Shown here: positions 10,801 through 22,313 of the stretch, piece after piece
Numbering within the stretch: position 1 is the stretch's first letter
Layout: every line of letters begins with the position of its first letter
Assembly (NCBI GenBank): GCA_036345935.2
Contig: JADWOT020000004.1
Coordinates: 17,849,423-17,913,422 of the forward strand
From: Taenia hydatigena
Taxonomy: Eukaryota > Platyhelminthes > Cestoda > Cyclophyllidea > Taeniidae
Direction: 5' to 3'
Length of the DNA stretch: 64,000 nucleotides
Notes under the pieces: generated by a model
Seen by the model: the letters and a program-made list of their open reading frames with translations, nothing else
The model's database searches: none
What the model was told of the DNA's origin: nothing
Program-made: the position numbers and the translations under genes

Positions 10801-13700
10801 CAACTAGAACATTCAGACGCGGACCATACCGCACTGACTTAACTGCCTCTAGTTTTTAACTTTTTTTCCATTCTCCATTTTATTTGTAACCAAGAATGTT
10901 TGTCGCAAGAGAGGAGTTATTTGAATTGTAACTGTTGGAAGCAGAACTGACCGTTTTCTCTCCATTATGATCCGTTTCGGCAGGCAATTTCGCCAAAATA
11001 TAGCCAGAATTCTTAATTCACGATGATCATTTAGGGCATTGATTTGTGCAGTTAGAAGCCAAAGCTATACAAAAAGAATTTTGAATGACTTAGAAGCTTG
11101 CATAATCGCCAGTTTAGCAACCAACACTTAATTTTGGATGCATTGGAACATTAAGCTGCCACCAAAGACAGGCATTAGGAATAGGGATAAACCTAAATGC
11201 TTGAAGCACGACATCGGCGATGCAGTAAAATCGAAGAAGACAGGTAGTCTTCATTCATCACCATCCAAATCGTATGCAAGAATCTCGTTAGCAAGGGAGA
11301 CGGTGTCATTTTATCCCTATAGTTGCTTTTGCAGTCAAATTCTTTAGCGCCGGTGTGAGGCGAATGGAACCTCGCACAAGTGAAGGGATTTGATGGACAT
11401 GGTGGCGAGTGCTAATTTGGATGCTCCTTGATTTACTTTTGAGTTCAATTGCCTGTTCTGCAGTTTTAACAGTAGGAGATCATACTCACACTTGTGTCCT
11501 GAACGAAACCAGCACAACGCCAGCATGCCCATTTGAGCTCTCTAGACGCAACTATTCGCATACGTCATTAGCAACAAATTAAAAAGCCAAGACATTTATT
11601 TTGGTTCCCTGGCGAAGACTGCCTTTCAACATTAAATTTCTACTACTTTTCGTAGAGGTAAGTCAAGACTCTGATTCGCATAAAATGCTTTGGTTAAAAC
11701 ATATGCATGCATATGCGCTGCTGATCGGACATATCCCACCATGCATTAACCCTCTTCGCCGTTTGTCGTGCGCATCACACGAGGCTAAGCTATAATGCGG
11801 CAGCACTTGCGACTGTTTGTGAACGGCACGAGAACTAGACCGTGTGTACTGGTTGCAGTTGATGTGGGATGCTTGTTTGTGTGCACTTAATGCTGACTGT
11901 CTGGGGGAATTCCATGCGTGAGTATTGGAGAAGTGGGTTGACAATCAACCAAAAGTCAGTCAGTCGCCTAGGACAGGTGCGTTAGATGGGAAACTGACTT
12001 TGATTTTGATTGAGCTCAAAGAGGTAGTAATGGGCTTGCTGTATAAGCTGATCGATTTCGATGTATCAACCGCACCTGCTCTTTAGCAGTCCGTGTGGAT
12101 AGACCTCCTCAGTATGAAGGGGAGTGGGACAATGATACACAAGACTGTTGTCTGCGAGATGTCGTTTTTTTTAAATTAAGAAATTGATTTGTTTCGGCTA
12201 TGTTTAAAGGTGTTTGAACTAAAAGCTTCACAAATCCGGTGGCAAACAAGTCATCAAGGAAGCAGAGCATCATCGGCATAGTCATCGATCGCGTTTGTCT
12301 GTTGCAGGTTAAAGAGGCGACAAAAGAAAATGTGATCAGTGCGGTTAAGCACGAGCGAACTGATGGGAAGCAGAGTAGCAGGGTGACAGAAAGGAAAGTC
12401 AGGGAACTTCGTTTTCAAAAAACAACCACAAACGCCGTACTACGAGTGATAGAGTGAAACACCTGAGTCTCAAAACAACAGATTTACGCTTTAGGAAGCC
12501 ACTGGATAGGCGCCTGGGAAGGTCTAACGGATGACAACAGAGGCTAGTTGGGATGTGTAGCTCAGCATGTCAGAACCAATTGCTAATTCGTAAAGATGCG
12601 GACGTGAAACGCAAAATAGGACAATTCGTGCATCAATGCATTGCTTTTTATTCACCCTGCAAAGTGTAAAGTTGCAGAACGTGAAGTCGAGTGATTTAGA
12701 AGAGACGAGAGAAGGGCCTTAGCCTGTTAGTCAACTGTGCGTGCGGGACTTTCGACTTTTGCTCACGATAACCTAAATAGGAAGCAGATTTTAGGGAGGG
12801 GGAATGAGCCTTCTAGTCTGCTTTACTAGGCAATAAATGGCGTTCATTTAGTCCTATCAGCATTCCAGCAAGGAAAATGTGAACCCAACTTCTCAGTGCC
12901 TAGCGGACGCATTTTATTCAGTTGTATGGCAGTAGGAGTTAAAGCTGCCTCAGAGTATCCGCCTACTCCTTTCGCTCATAGCAAATCTGTAGGAATTATT
13001 GTCCACCATACTCGACAGGCTAACCAACTTCATTCAGCATTGGCATGCATACACAGTCCCATTTTACCTTACTTTTAACTTCTAGGTAGTTTTTTAGCTT
13101 TGCGCTTGTTCTTGTACTCATTTCTGCACATACGTTGTGACACTTGACGGTCAAACAAAGGCCGCCTACTTTTGTCATCTGCGTGTACCAAGACAGCTGT
13201 TAAATGTGCACGACTGCATGTGGATCAGAAAGGATGCCTTGCGTGAATTCGGAGAAGGCAGACGCATTGTTGGCCATCCATACAATCTAAAGCATTTAAA
13301 TAGTAAATCTTGGAGGACAACTACAATGCAGCTGAGTGGCGCCATTCCATGTATTTAGTATTTATGCCATCGTCACTTTACTTATCGTGTCTACATCAAG
13401 AGGCAATGTTCCACCTCCAACGGCATCAGTTTCTGTGTCGCTTTACACCTGTTGGAATTTATAGCGCTCAACCAGACATTCTGTATTAAATACCGTATCG
13501 GTGGTGCTCATGGCCGCCCATACTCATCAGTCATCAATGATGAGACCGTCCTTTTCCGTGTAGACAACACAACCTAACGTGGTTTAATTATCCTGGTCAT
13601 TGATTCCGATTTCCGTCCTAAGGTGAGAAAAATACCAACGAGCAAGAAGGTAGTTTCTCAGTCAATGATGATAGATGGGCCTATTGACACGCTTTTACAT
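7900..13700 (+). repeat. Family A repeat copy A1
   Basis: 7900-11850 aligns directly with 37530-41300 at roughly 80% identity. Landmarks are catttttatcttcttc, gaagcaaaacaacccacg, gggaatttttga/ggtaatttttga and gacatgttttcg. Its later part also matches the left arm: 10012-10180 with 24836-24980, 10700-10770 with 25405-25480, 12300-12400 with 28115-28205, 12915-12990 with 28757-28830, and 13372-13445 with 29225-29295. All alignments are colinear on the plus strand. Open frames inside (for example 8878-9093 minus, 10377-10607 plus, 12239-12457 plus) are not intact in the other copies except for short patches, so I treat them as non-coding. Confidence 0.7.
8878..8990 (-). other. Best-conserved patch of family A (about 33 open codons)
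   Basis: On the minus strand this patch reads CTVIAIVVRSLIG, then W, then DSL, followed by a Tyr and the word AEG. The equivalent patch in copy A2 (about 38400-38500 minus) reads the same CTVIAIVVRSLIG, then R, then DSL, and again AEG. DNA identity here is about 85%, visibly higher than the surrounding roughly 80%. The frame is open in both copies but closes shortly outside, at different points. It may be a remnant of a coding or structural element of the repeat; I recognise no family. Confidence 0.35.
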
Positions 13701-13919
13701 TAGCAAAGAGCTCGCGCGCGTATTGTCTAATAACGATGATGTTCACAATCGCTGCAGTCTTCAGTTGTTACCTACATCTAATTCCGCAACAAATTTACAG
13801 GTTGCGCGCAAAACACTGAACTGCATTTGCCCACTCAAGGACTGTAACATCGCCGATGCTTTATCCTGATGGCTGCAGCTACATACACACGGCTGGTGAC
13901 CCACAATGTAGACTGTAGA

Positions 13920-14180
13920 GTGACTTGCCTCTAAGTGGCAAAGCTATCTATCCAATATCAAAATACAGTTGACAAAAATAGAGCAGCGTGAAAGTGTCGA
14001 TTTGTTGGCTCATGACTGGAAGTATGTAGCCTACCGTGAGTACTAAGCTGACTGTCTTCACAACCGTGGCTGTCTCTACCATGAAACAGTTGAGAAAGGA
14101 GGCAGATTTATGGAACCCTGTCACTACGCCGTTTAGCAATGTGCCTGCAAAATTCAAGGCTCTTAGTGCTGATTCCTGCT
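13920..14180 (-). repeat. Short inverted relative of the start of module C
   Basis: Read in reverse, the stretch around 14055-14110 contains ttcatggtagagacagcc followed by acggttgtgaagacag. This matches 4337-4375, which has ttcatagtagagacagct followed by acggtggtagaggcaacag. In both places the bases can be read as VETATVV, but the flanking frames diverge. It is a small inverted fragment of module C lying between A1 and B2. Confidence 0.4.
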
Positions 14181-14297
14181 ATAACTGCAAGTTCTAGTAT
14201 CTTTTTCAATTGATCTTATTTCATTAATAACATAAGTGCTATTTATACATAGCATCATTTCGACAATAAAGCAGTGTGGTCAGACATGAATAACTGG

Positions 14298-14678
14298 TCA
14301 TTCAAAGTTGCGGATTTTTAAGGTAACACAGTGCACAAAGATAGCATTTAGCTGAGTGGGACATTTCGGTTGTAGTGTTGTTGTGGATGAAGAAAGAAGC
14401 GGATGCGTATGTGGGAAGGAATGTGATGGATGCGACCATGACATCATTAGCGTAATTCGGTAAATACCAACGCCAGACGGTGGCTGGTACTTCCAGCCGA
14501 TCGAACGAATACGGTGAACGATCGGCGCATTGAGGGAAGACGAGAAAGCAGGTGCAAATGAAAATGAAATAAAGTGAGTTACAGGCCTGGACCAAGGCGT
14601 TATCTTACCGATGCCGTGCGAGTGGTCACGTTCATCGTTCACATTGATGACGGCGAGTTTGGCTTCATTCGAGTACAT
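14298..14678 (-). CDS. Chance or relict ORF overlapping module B2
   Basis: A 126-codon minus-strand frame starts MYSNEAKLAVIN. The homologous position of the right arm (minus strand from 43758) starts MHSNDPKLTVIN, so this short N-terminal patch is conserved between diverged copies. Downstream the two frames differ completely in length and sequence: the right-arm frame stops after 88 codons. A second overlapping frame (14302-14595) shares a Cys/Phe-rich patch, FLVFPQCADR against FLILPQCAVR, with the right-arm frame. Conservation therefore switches frames, which argues for a decayed reading frame or non-coding homology. No family was recognised. Confidence 0.2.
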   Translation of the reverse strand: MYSNEAKLAVINVNDERDHSHGIGKITPWSRPVTHFISFSFAPAFSSSLNAPIVHRIRSIGWKYQPPSGVGIYRITLMMSWSHPSHSFPHTHPLLSSSTTTLQPKCPTQLNAIFVHCVTLKIRNFE

Positions 14679-15240
14679 TGCTTAGTGCGTTGAAAGTTTC
14701 CTACTTCCAAGTTCTCCTAAAGTTGGGCAAACTGTTAGAATATTAGAAAACTGACATCTTAACCACCACACACAGAGGAGTTTATCCTGACAAATGCGAT
14801 GTATCTCAAGGAAAAATGGGCACATGACTTCATGCTATCTTCACACTGCAGGGTGGCAAATTAAACTTACTAGTCAACAGAACTTTCAACAATGCAATAA
14901 TCCTAATCTTATGAGATTGTAGCTGACAAAATTTGGATTGGAAGGAACCAATATGCTGTGCCTTTCAGACAGCTGCTAAAGGCAGAAGTCGCCGTACGTC
15001 CATCTGACCACACTACATCCACCATGTACAGGCACAATCATGCCACTGAACCAAGTACGAGCTTGCAACTGGCGAGTTTTAACTGAGCCAATGAGCTCTC
15101 ACTTCGTTGACCAGAGGAAGGTAGTCGTGAGGTCAACGCCGTGCTTGACACGAATCTGACCCAAGTACGCTGATGTAGTACGGAAACCTCGGAGGCAACG
15201 ACTTCAGTCACCTGTCCTCCTAGCAGCTGCATTAGAGATG
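14600..15240 (-). repeat. Module B copy B2 (reverse orientation)
   Basis: This aligns in the same orientation as the right arm at 43679-44940. Shared words include cgagtggtcac, attgatgacgg, gacatcttaaccaccaca, aggtcaacgcc and gacccaagt. About 640 bp here correspond to about 1.26 kb in the arm, because the centre (arm about 43990-44640) is missing. This copy retains the 14-base segment that is deleted in the left arm after 31131, which makes it useful as an outgroup. Confidence 0.65.
15019..15057 (-). repeat. tRNA-Gly-like head (E5, solitary)
   Basis: In reverse orientation this reads TTGGTTCAGTGG, then catgattgtgcctg. The first 12 bases match the D-arm/box A of typical eukaryotic tRNA-Gly, and the following spacing to GCCTG is also tRNA-like. 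It corresponds to one terminus of foldback element E1 (31079-31494); the other terminus is missing in this copy. No complete cloverleaf is present, so it is not a tRNA gene. Confidence 0.5.
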
Positions 15241-16468
15241 CTCGCTACTACACCCAGCCAGTACTTTTGCTAGCGCCATATTATCTGCATTGCAATGTCT
15301 AAATCGATCACAACTTATTAGAGTTAAAAGTGTGAAGCCATTCGCAAGTTCGCCAAGTGCCTCTCCCTTTTGACTTTATCACAAGTCAGGCCAAGCTGAA
15401 CACGTACGAAATCTTTTTAAGCAGAAGTTGAAGCTACTAGCGGTGTGAAGGTAACTCACGATGGAGATGATGTGTGTTTCAAAAGGGCATTTCTTCCTCA
15501 TGTAATACTTCACGACCCACTTCTTGAAAGACTCTGGCGGCAACAGGAGTGCAGAGTACGCAAAAGTAAGACAGAGTGAGCGAATGAGGACTTATCCTGC
15601 TAGCTTTCTGATGTGGATGCGCGTATTGCTAGTACTACATGATTCCTTGAACTGCCAACTTACAATTTCTATTCCTTTTTGAATGCAAACTACTAAAGAA
15701 CTTTAATGAATAGCCGAGCTCTTTGGTTTTGAAGAATAATCATATTGTTTGCATCAACTTATGCGCTCATGTCAATAATATATCAAAGAACGTGTACTTG
15801 AAATGTAAAGTACACTAATCCCTACCCTTACGCTTCTTTTTAGTATCTCTTTTCTGTTGCTACAAGCGCAGGCGTCTTGAAGGAAATGCTGCAGTTGGAG
15901 TTGTGTTGGTTAGTATCACAATCCCTTCTAAAGCGGTTTTTCGTCACGTTGCATTTGTGCTGTCGCCTAAACGGTGTATTCCACAATGCAGGCATTACAC
16001 ATGAGCCTTATGACAACAAATTCAAAACCTATTGTAGGCTAACCTTATGATAAAAGATAACCTACCCCAATCAGTCTGCTTATCATAATGTTGCGACGGG
16101 AAAGACGTAGGTGAGAAATGCTATGCACATCTAAAATTAAGGCTTTTGAGTCGCTTTCATTTTATTTTTCGAAATATGTGTAAATAGATCTGTCCGAATC
16201 GTACAGTAGATGGAATCTGACTGTGTGTAAAGCACTCCGGGTGGTTTTTCACGCACTTGTCAATTAGACTGAGACCTATCGTGTCACATCAATAGAAGTG
16301 GCCGCAATAGTCAAGCACACGGCCTTCCTCTCTTATAGTTGTAGAGATCGTCGATATTCATAAAGGTATGTATCAACCGCACTGAAGTAACTAAGCGCAT
16401 CTCAGAATGAGCAAGTGCATTGGAGCATCTAAATTATGGCAGAGGTAGAGGCTATTAGATCTGAAACT

Positions 16469-16969
16469 TTATCTAAGCTTAGTGGTTGTCAACGATTTTA
16501 AAAGCTGGGTTATCAAGCGGTGCAGCACGCTAGTCTTTCGATGGTTCTTTAGCGTCAGCATCAGCAGCGGTAATGAGAAGAGTTTGCGATGGTGGAACAG
16601 CGACATGAAATATTTAAATAAGTATGAATGAGAATGATCGAGATCATAGAAATACTGTGTTCTTGAACGAAATGCAAGTCTGCGGGATTGCCTCATAAGA
16701 TTGACTGGGTGATCAGCATTCTCCTCTAAGGCCGTGTCGACTTGCCAAACAAGCACGTGCTCATCGTGCCTCCTTCGCTCAGTTATATAAGTCAAAATAT
16801 TGCCGCCCCATAAGAAATGAGGAGCGAGTAAATCTAGGGAATCAGGATGGACTTTGCAAGCATGACAGTAACTGTCCGTGAATTTTGTCTGTAGGCATGG
16901 ACAAGTGCCTACAGGCATGCTATTTTCATCATGGGAGGTTGGCTGCATCACATTTTCGCTATGCTGCAT
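16469..16969 (-). CDS. Longest ORF of the window, probably fortuitous
   Basis: This is a 166-codon minus-strand frame inside family A copy A4. The homologous bases in the right arm (51378-51623 minus) are open in a different frame: the block before the shared ccgctgctgat is read LLMLTL here and AADTDAEA there. The reading frame is therefore not conserved between copies. Composition is rich in His, Leu and Arg, with no domain I recognise and no transposase, nuclease or polymerase motif. I list it because of its length but think it is not a gene. Confidence 0.12.
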   Translation of the reverse strand: MQHSENVMQPTSHDENSMPVGTCPCLQTKFTDSYCHACKVHPDSLDLLAPHFLWGGNILTYITERRRHDEHVLVWQVDTALEENADHPVNLMRQSRRLAFRSRTQYFYDLDHSHSYLFKYFMSLFHHRKLFSLPLLMLTLKNHRKTSVLHRLITQLLKSLTTTKLR

Positions 16970-17078
16970 AGCTGGCCCTCACATCAAGTGCTTTGCCTTG
17001 CGTGCCAACACCCTGCAGTGGGCTTTCAACTAGCAGCTGTTAATGCGAGTTACGCCAGCTTAGGCAGGCACACACCGT

Positions 17079-17366
17079 TTGGTACCACTACACTTATCAT
17101 CAGTGATATGCATTAAGAGTACAGCAAGTCGCCATTTTATTGAGCGTCACTCCTTACCACTATTAGGATGTCCTACTTTCAACTGCCTACGCTCAGTTCT
17201 TGCTAATATCAAAGATGAACGCAGCGATTGTATAGCCATTATATATCGGCTTGTCTCATTCACCACAAACCACACCGCCTTACTTTTGTACATTTCTAAA
17301 CAAATTAGGGCAGGCATAGGCTATGGTATCGTTTTGTGTTTTCATCTCATGCAGGAATTTTCTTAA
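17079..17366 (+). pseudogene. Conserved anonymous ORF, older copy
   Basis: This 95-codon frame aligns without gaps over most of its length with the frame at 52294-52617. Shared residues include RH, LPL.GC, FNCL, VL.NIKD, C.AI and NH. Nucleotide identity in the core (17130-17310) is about 77%, and amino-acid identity is a little under half by eye, about what neutral drift from a once-open frame would give. The central part is followed by a hydrophobic C-terminal half. No family is recognised, and there is no ATG at the upstream boundary. It could be a relict exon carried by family A. Confidence 0.3.
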
Positions 17367-17599
17367 CGTTCCTTAATTATTTTAGTAAGTACAGGCATCG
17401 CAAAACACCGGAATATGTGTGATTACAGAACGGGATGCGCAAAATTAAGACTAGTTTTCAGATCAAGGTTCAACCACCGTGTCCCTACCTAATTTGCAAA
17501 CATAAATCTTACTCTGGGAGCTTTGGTGAGTTATGCCGACTCAGGGATCCATTAGTGCAGCTGAATAGCCGTTAACAGACATAGAGGTAATGAAACATT

Positions 17600-19360
17600 A
17601 TAGGATTGCAATGTGGTCCAGACACATCGACAACACTCTGTCATCAAGCTTGTATAGTCAAATAGTGGATGTGTCTTGCGAATAGCCTTAAAGTTAGTGG
17701 CAAACTAAGATGGCCTTGGACTCATGCACCTCAATGTATGTGCATTTAGGGTGCTGAAAGATGGAGTGTTTTGCTGTGCTTGCTGACCTGACAGAAACTG
17801 CTAGCATACTGGAGAGGATTTTCAATCTCATGCACTTCCCTTAAACGCGATGACGCTTTTCCTTTCCCTAAGCTCCAAAGCACCTTCACAGCGATATTTT
17901 TTTCTTTATTATGTGCCTAGCGAAAGAGGTGAGATGGTGAAGGCAAAGCGCTTGTAATTCTTGCCCTAACACCAGGCACTTTATTGCACTAATTTAACAG
18001 GCATCAGACACTTCTTTTATGCTATCACACAATCGCGACCAAACATGCGTATGCTTGGCGTACTAGCTCTCGCGGTGGATTGTCTAAATTAGATTCCTGG
18101 CAAATAATTATGGAAAACGATGAGTTAGCCTTCTGTGGAATCCGACTCGTTTGTGGTCTTTAACATTTGGACTGTTACGGTCGTAGATGTGCGACTTAAT
18201 TTTTTTTATTGGTGGGTACAAAGTGGACGATTGCTTTCTTGTCCCAACTATGTTCTGCGCGTAAAAATGCATTTTGAGTCGAGGCATGTATGAACAATCG
18301 GTTGCCGATGTAAGGGGCATAAAATCATTAGACAAATGATGTCTTGTATCTACAGACATAAACATGATAAGCGAACAACTGCTTCACCAAGCAGCAGCCT
18401 TTGCGCCACCTTGTAAAACCAAAAGCGCCTAATGAATCGTGGTGCGTGACCGCATTGTGCGATGCAAGTACTTCTTCCTCTTTTAATCTGCATCCCCCTT
18501 TCATTTTTACCCTTCCTGAAATAGATCACTCTACTTGGATGCTTCCGTTTCTCTCATATTTCATTCATGCTTATGGAAGTAAGAGTAATTAAGGAGGAAG
18601 TCAGTTGCATGCTCCCACCGTTTAGATCCACAATTGGTGGGGTTTAAAGCTATTGGAGTCCAATTCTTTAGAGAGTTAATTAATCTCTTACAGTTGCTTT
18701 CCTCTCCAATCGGACAAATTTTTCAACTATTACTCGCTAATCTAATGATGATTTGGCTCCATAATAAGGGTAGTGATTTTAAGAAATATGCGCTTATTCA
18801 CAATGGTCGCACACTAGAAGGCGAGTCTCTATTTAGGATGCAGAGTCGAGTAACTTCAACAACCAAGTTCGTGAAGGGATGAGAGGAGTTAAAATTTGTA
18901 GGAGCTGTTGCAGCACTGGAAAGCAATGTCAAAAGTACACGGAGATATAATGGTAGTTTCATTAACCAGAGGCTCCGATATGCAGCGCATTCACTTGTAA
19001 GTGGTCGAATAAAATAATAGATTCTTATAACAGCAAAAGTCTTGTATGACGGCTTGTGTTAAGCTATTCGCAGCAAGTTAAAAGCTGACGACAACGCATA
19101 CGTAATCATCGTCCTTGGTTCTGCAGATGCAAGGTGAGACAACGTCTTTCACGTGAATTTTATTCGATCTCCACCATTGCTCCGCCCAAATGCCTCACCG
19201 TTTCTCGATTTTAGCTAGTGGTAGATAACGGGTGGTTTCCTTATGTTGAAGTATTTTAGGGCATTTAATTTTCATATAGTGAGAAAAGCAGCACTTTCTT
19301 TTCTTTCCTTATTATTGTCTGCAATGCAAACAAGCTTAGTGTAGCATAGTAGTGACACTG
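17600..19360. other. Unassigned stretch left of the gap
   Basis: I found no copy of this stretch elsewhere in the window, and no gene. One 82-codon plus-strand frame (18634-18882) has a Leu/Ile-rich hydrophobic stretch at about residues 14-44 that could be membrane-spanning, but there is no supporting splice site or homologue. The last bases before the gap do not match what follows the right arm at 56370, so the palindrome does not extend into this stretch. Confidence 0.4.
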
Positions 19361-19460
19361 NNNNNNNNNNNNNNNNNNNNNNNNNNNNNNNNNNNNNNNN
19401 NNNNNNNNNNNNNNNNNNNNNNNNNNNNNNNNNNNNNNNNNNNNNNNNNNNNNNNNNNNN
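19361..19460. other. Assembly gap (exactly 100 N)
   Basis: The 100 consecutive N have a round length, typical of a scaffold join of unknown size. The first known base to the right (19461) is also the first base that pairs with the right arm (56369), so the contig end and the palindrome end coincide. Open frames crossing this gap are not meaningful. Confidence 0.98.
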
Positions 19461-20701
19461 TTGCATGAAAGCAATCTCTTCTCTGGCCTCTTATGCCACC
19501 TCTATGGGCCACAATTCCTACTTTCGTATCAAGTGTGGTAAAGCAATTTGACTTGCATTTTAAATCTGGAGAGACGCAAATGCGAATTTGTGAAAAGGCA
19601 TCTTCCTCCATTACGGTGTACCCTATCCACTTGTCAACTCACATCCAAAGGTCGCTGACATTCTTCCTCGCCAAAGCTGTTACAAACGCCCGTGACGAAT
19701 TCGTGGATTCATGTCCTCATCTGTGATGATGCACATCCTTTGGCAGTGAAGTAGAATGCAGCTGAATGATTGGTAATCAGCTCTGGCTTCGCCGATGTCC
19801 GTCGTGTGCTACACGAATCGATTTCGTTTCGCCTAAATTCATTGTCTTCAAATCGCATTTGCATACTTGACTGGCGGCTAGCGAAGTCATTTACTTTTGA
19901 CTTCAGTGCCGTGAGCAGGATGGGGAGAGTGTCTTCTATGATGCGCACCGGTATGGCTACGGCCTTGGATAAAAACGTCAAAAGCGGCATTGACACCTTC
20001 ATTCAGCACCAAAAACTTTGGATTGGCTTCAGAGTTACAGCAAGTAAAGGATGGCTCTAACATCGTGTAGAAAAGTAGTAATAGCTTTCTCTCCCTCTGT
20101 TAGCCCTAGACTTTTAAAGAACACCACATTCCAAATCTACCTGTCGTTGCCTACAATCAGCATTGTGTTCTTTTTTGCTACAATCCTTAATCGTTCTGCT
20201 TGCTGAAATCAGTTGGATATTGGGACTTGAATATTCTAATGTTGGTATAACCACGGCAGATTTTATCAAAGATAAATGGCTGTTAAGTTATTGCCTCAAG
20301 TGTTCTTTTCATACCTGTCGCTTGACGCAAGAATATGGAAAAAGAGATTCTATTGAGTGCAGATTGATGGGAATTCTCAAGTCGTTAATTATTAAATAAA
20401 TTAATTAAAACAGACTTCCATCTAACTTGACCAAACAGCACTGAAAACTGCTAGCGATCAAGATGAGTCCCACCTCGTGCAATTCCATTCTTCTTGGTCG
20501 TGGATTTTACGGGAAATATCTGCAAACATAGCAAAACACGTTTGTTATATTTAGCGAAAAGATTCCATCGACATGACAAAGTTCCTAGGATTTGAGCGAA
20601 TCACACTCACGTTCGATCTCGCCTCATTGGCTGAGGCTACGTATGGGCAAGTAGCATCACCCGGAGACCAAGGCCGACCAGATATCATAAACATGATTCA
20701 C

Positions 20702-20930
20702 TGAAGTGGCCCAGTGGTTGAGATTGTCGACGCTATGCAGCAAGCCTGCACCCGTCGCGACTCCTTTAATAAGCCCATACTTTGTAAAAGATGAACACTG
20801 TATGGAGGACAGGCTATTGAATGACAGCTTGGGAGTTTGCAGGGATCCAATATCAGACACAACGGTGCTGGTTCATGGACGCATGAGCTGAGGTCGTGGC
20901 GTGCAGCGTCTTGCGTCGGTGCAGGTATAA
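20702..20930 (+). repeat. tRNA-Ser/Leu-like SINE fragment
   Basis: TGGCCCAGTGGTTGAGATTG at 20707-20726 fits a pol III box A of the Ser/Leu tRNA type. A poor box-B-like word, gtcgcgactcc, follows about 40 bases downstream. The same bases read AQWLRLSTLC in one frame, a phrase familiar from translated tRNA-headed SINEs of flatworms and other invertebrates. The downstream body and tail could not be delimited. The mirror copy lies at about 54901-55129. The two copies differ at several bases, more than most of the arm. Confidence 0.4.
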
Positions 20931-21834
20931 ATGGCATTGAAGAAAGCACTTCGCCGAAGAGGTGGTCAAGAAATAAATGTCAGCGGCAGGCTCAGCACAT
21001 TTGCGCCATAAATCTGGTTGGGAAGGAGCAGTAACTCAATGCAACTGATTTACAGTTTGCGCCATTTATTGTTCGAGTCACCACAATGTTGCTCATGCTA
21101 GCTACATTTTTCAGTTTCGCTGCAAGCATTTCTTAATTACATTGTATGATCATCACCTGAGGTCAATTTTCATGGGTATGGGGAGACCTCGTCATGGTCA
21201 CGTGGGGCTTCATAAGACCGCTGGATGGCAATGGGGCTTAAGTGGCCATCTTGCGGCTTAAGCAAGGTTTGAGGCTTCACTTCTACTTACATCGTAATGT
21301 GCATCATTTGCAAAAGTGCAGCGGTACTTGTTCGTTTACCAATTGAGCATACCGCTACTTTGCGATACACGATGAATGGTGGTTCAAGCGCCTGCAGTTG
21401 TCAATCGTGTCACATGTGTGCACACCACTAGTTACGCGTATGATATCCATACCAGGTACAAAACCGTTTTAGATACCCTCATTGCCTACCTTGATAGGTT
21501 CACTAACTTCTTGTATGAACCAGAAGTGCAGACATCACTTCGAGGTAGGATTTTACAGTGCAACCTCAGACGACCTTGTGGCATTGGAGATTTACTGGCT
21601 TAGCCCTAACACCATCATTTTGAATAACGTGATTGTGCTCACGTACGACTGTCAGCACAATAATGGAAAGCAGGAATTTTGACAACTTGAAGTGAGAAAA
21701 CGTCTGCGCCACCCAAATTGACGACCTCACAGCAGCATCTACACAACGCCTATTTGAGTGCATTTAATGATCTGGATGTGGTTCTCCATTGACATTGAAA
21801 TACGCGTTACAGTAGCACTGTTAATAAGCATCTG

Positions 21835-22173
21835 TCAAGCAAGTGACACAACGAGAGCGGCCACGACACTACGCACCATCCATGCGCCATGATGAATGAA
21901 GGGTTGAACTATCATCCACTTCTCTAACAAATTGTAAGCACATCCAACACGATATCTTGTCATCATATCTTCTATTATTCTCTGATCTTTACTACTCAGA
22001 ATGGTCATCACAGTGTAGAATTGCATTTGTCTCAACCACCATAGTCTGAAGCTGTAATCAGGTCGCGCAATGTTTGAGCTCAAAGCCGCGAGTGAGGGAG
22101 GGGAGAACACAATGTGGATACCGAGACGGAGTATATGGGCATAGCCACCGTTATGCACCTGCGTCCTCTTCAT
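21835..22173 (-). CDS. 112-codon ORF, left-arm copy
   Basis: This is the left-arm copy of the ORF at 53688-54026; the translations are identical. See that entry for the description. It lies downstream, on the same strand, of another exon-like frame at 22314-22508. Confidence 0.25.
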   Translation of the reverse strand: MKRTQVHNGGYAHILRLGIHIVFSPPSLAALSSNIARPDYSFRLWWLRQMQFYTVMTILSSKDQRIIEDMMTRYRVGCAYNLLEKWMIVQPFIHHGAWMVRSVVAALVVSLA

Positions 22174-22313
22174 TTTCCTCTTTCACACATTTTACCTCTT
22201 TTTTCTTTTCCTTTTCTTTACGCACTAAAAGAAGCCCCCAAACACATCCCTAACAGTTAAATGATTCAAATGGTATAAATGGTTTGTCTGATTGCAGGGT
22301 TAGCTGGGACTTG

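Larger units (their letters stand above)
15361..17600 (-). repeat. Family A repeat copy A4 (reverse orientation)
   Basis: This is colinear with right-arm 50411-52800 in the same direction. Landmarks are aggccaagctgaacac near 15388/50441, gaagcaacttcttt-type blocks, cagcagcggtaatgagaag near 16562/51469, caactgcctac and atcaaagatg near 17178/52405, and agctgaatagccgt/agctgaaaagtcat near 17560/52793. It is therefore inverted relative to A1, A2 and A3. Identity is roughly 77%. Confidence 0.65.

Noticed and set aside
16469..16969. The longest ORF as a new gene
   Set aside because: The reading frame is not conserved in the homologous right-arm region; it is listed only at low confidence.
19265..19611. 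Open frames running through the N gap (three overlapping on the minus strand)
   Set aside because: The long uninterrupted part is made only of N; the real bases on either side are unrelated contig ends.
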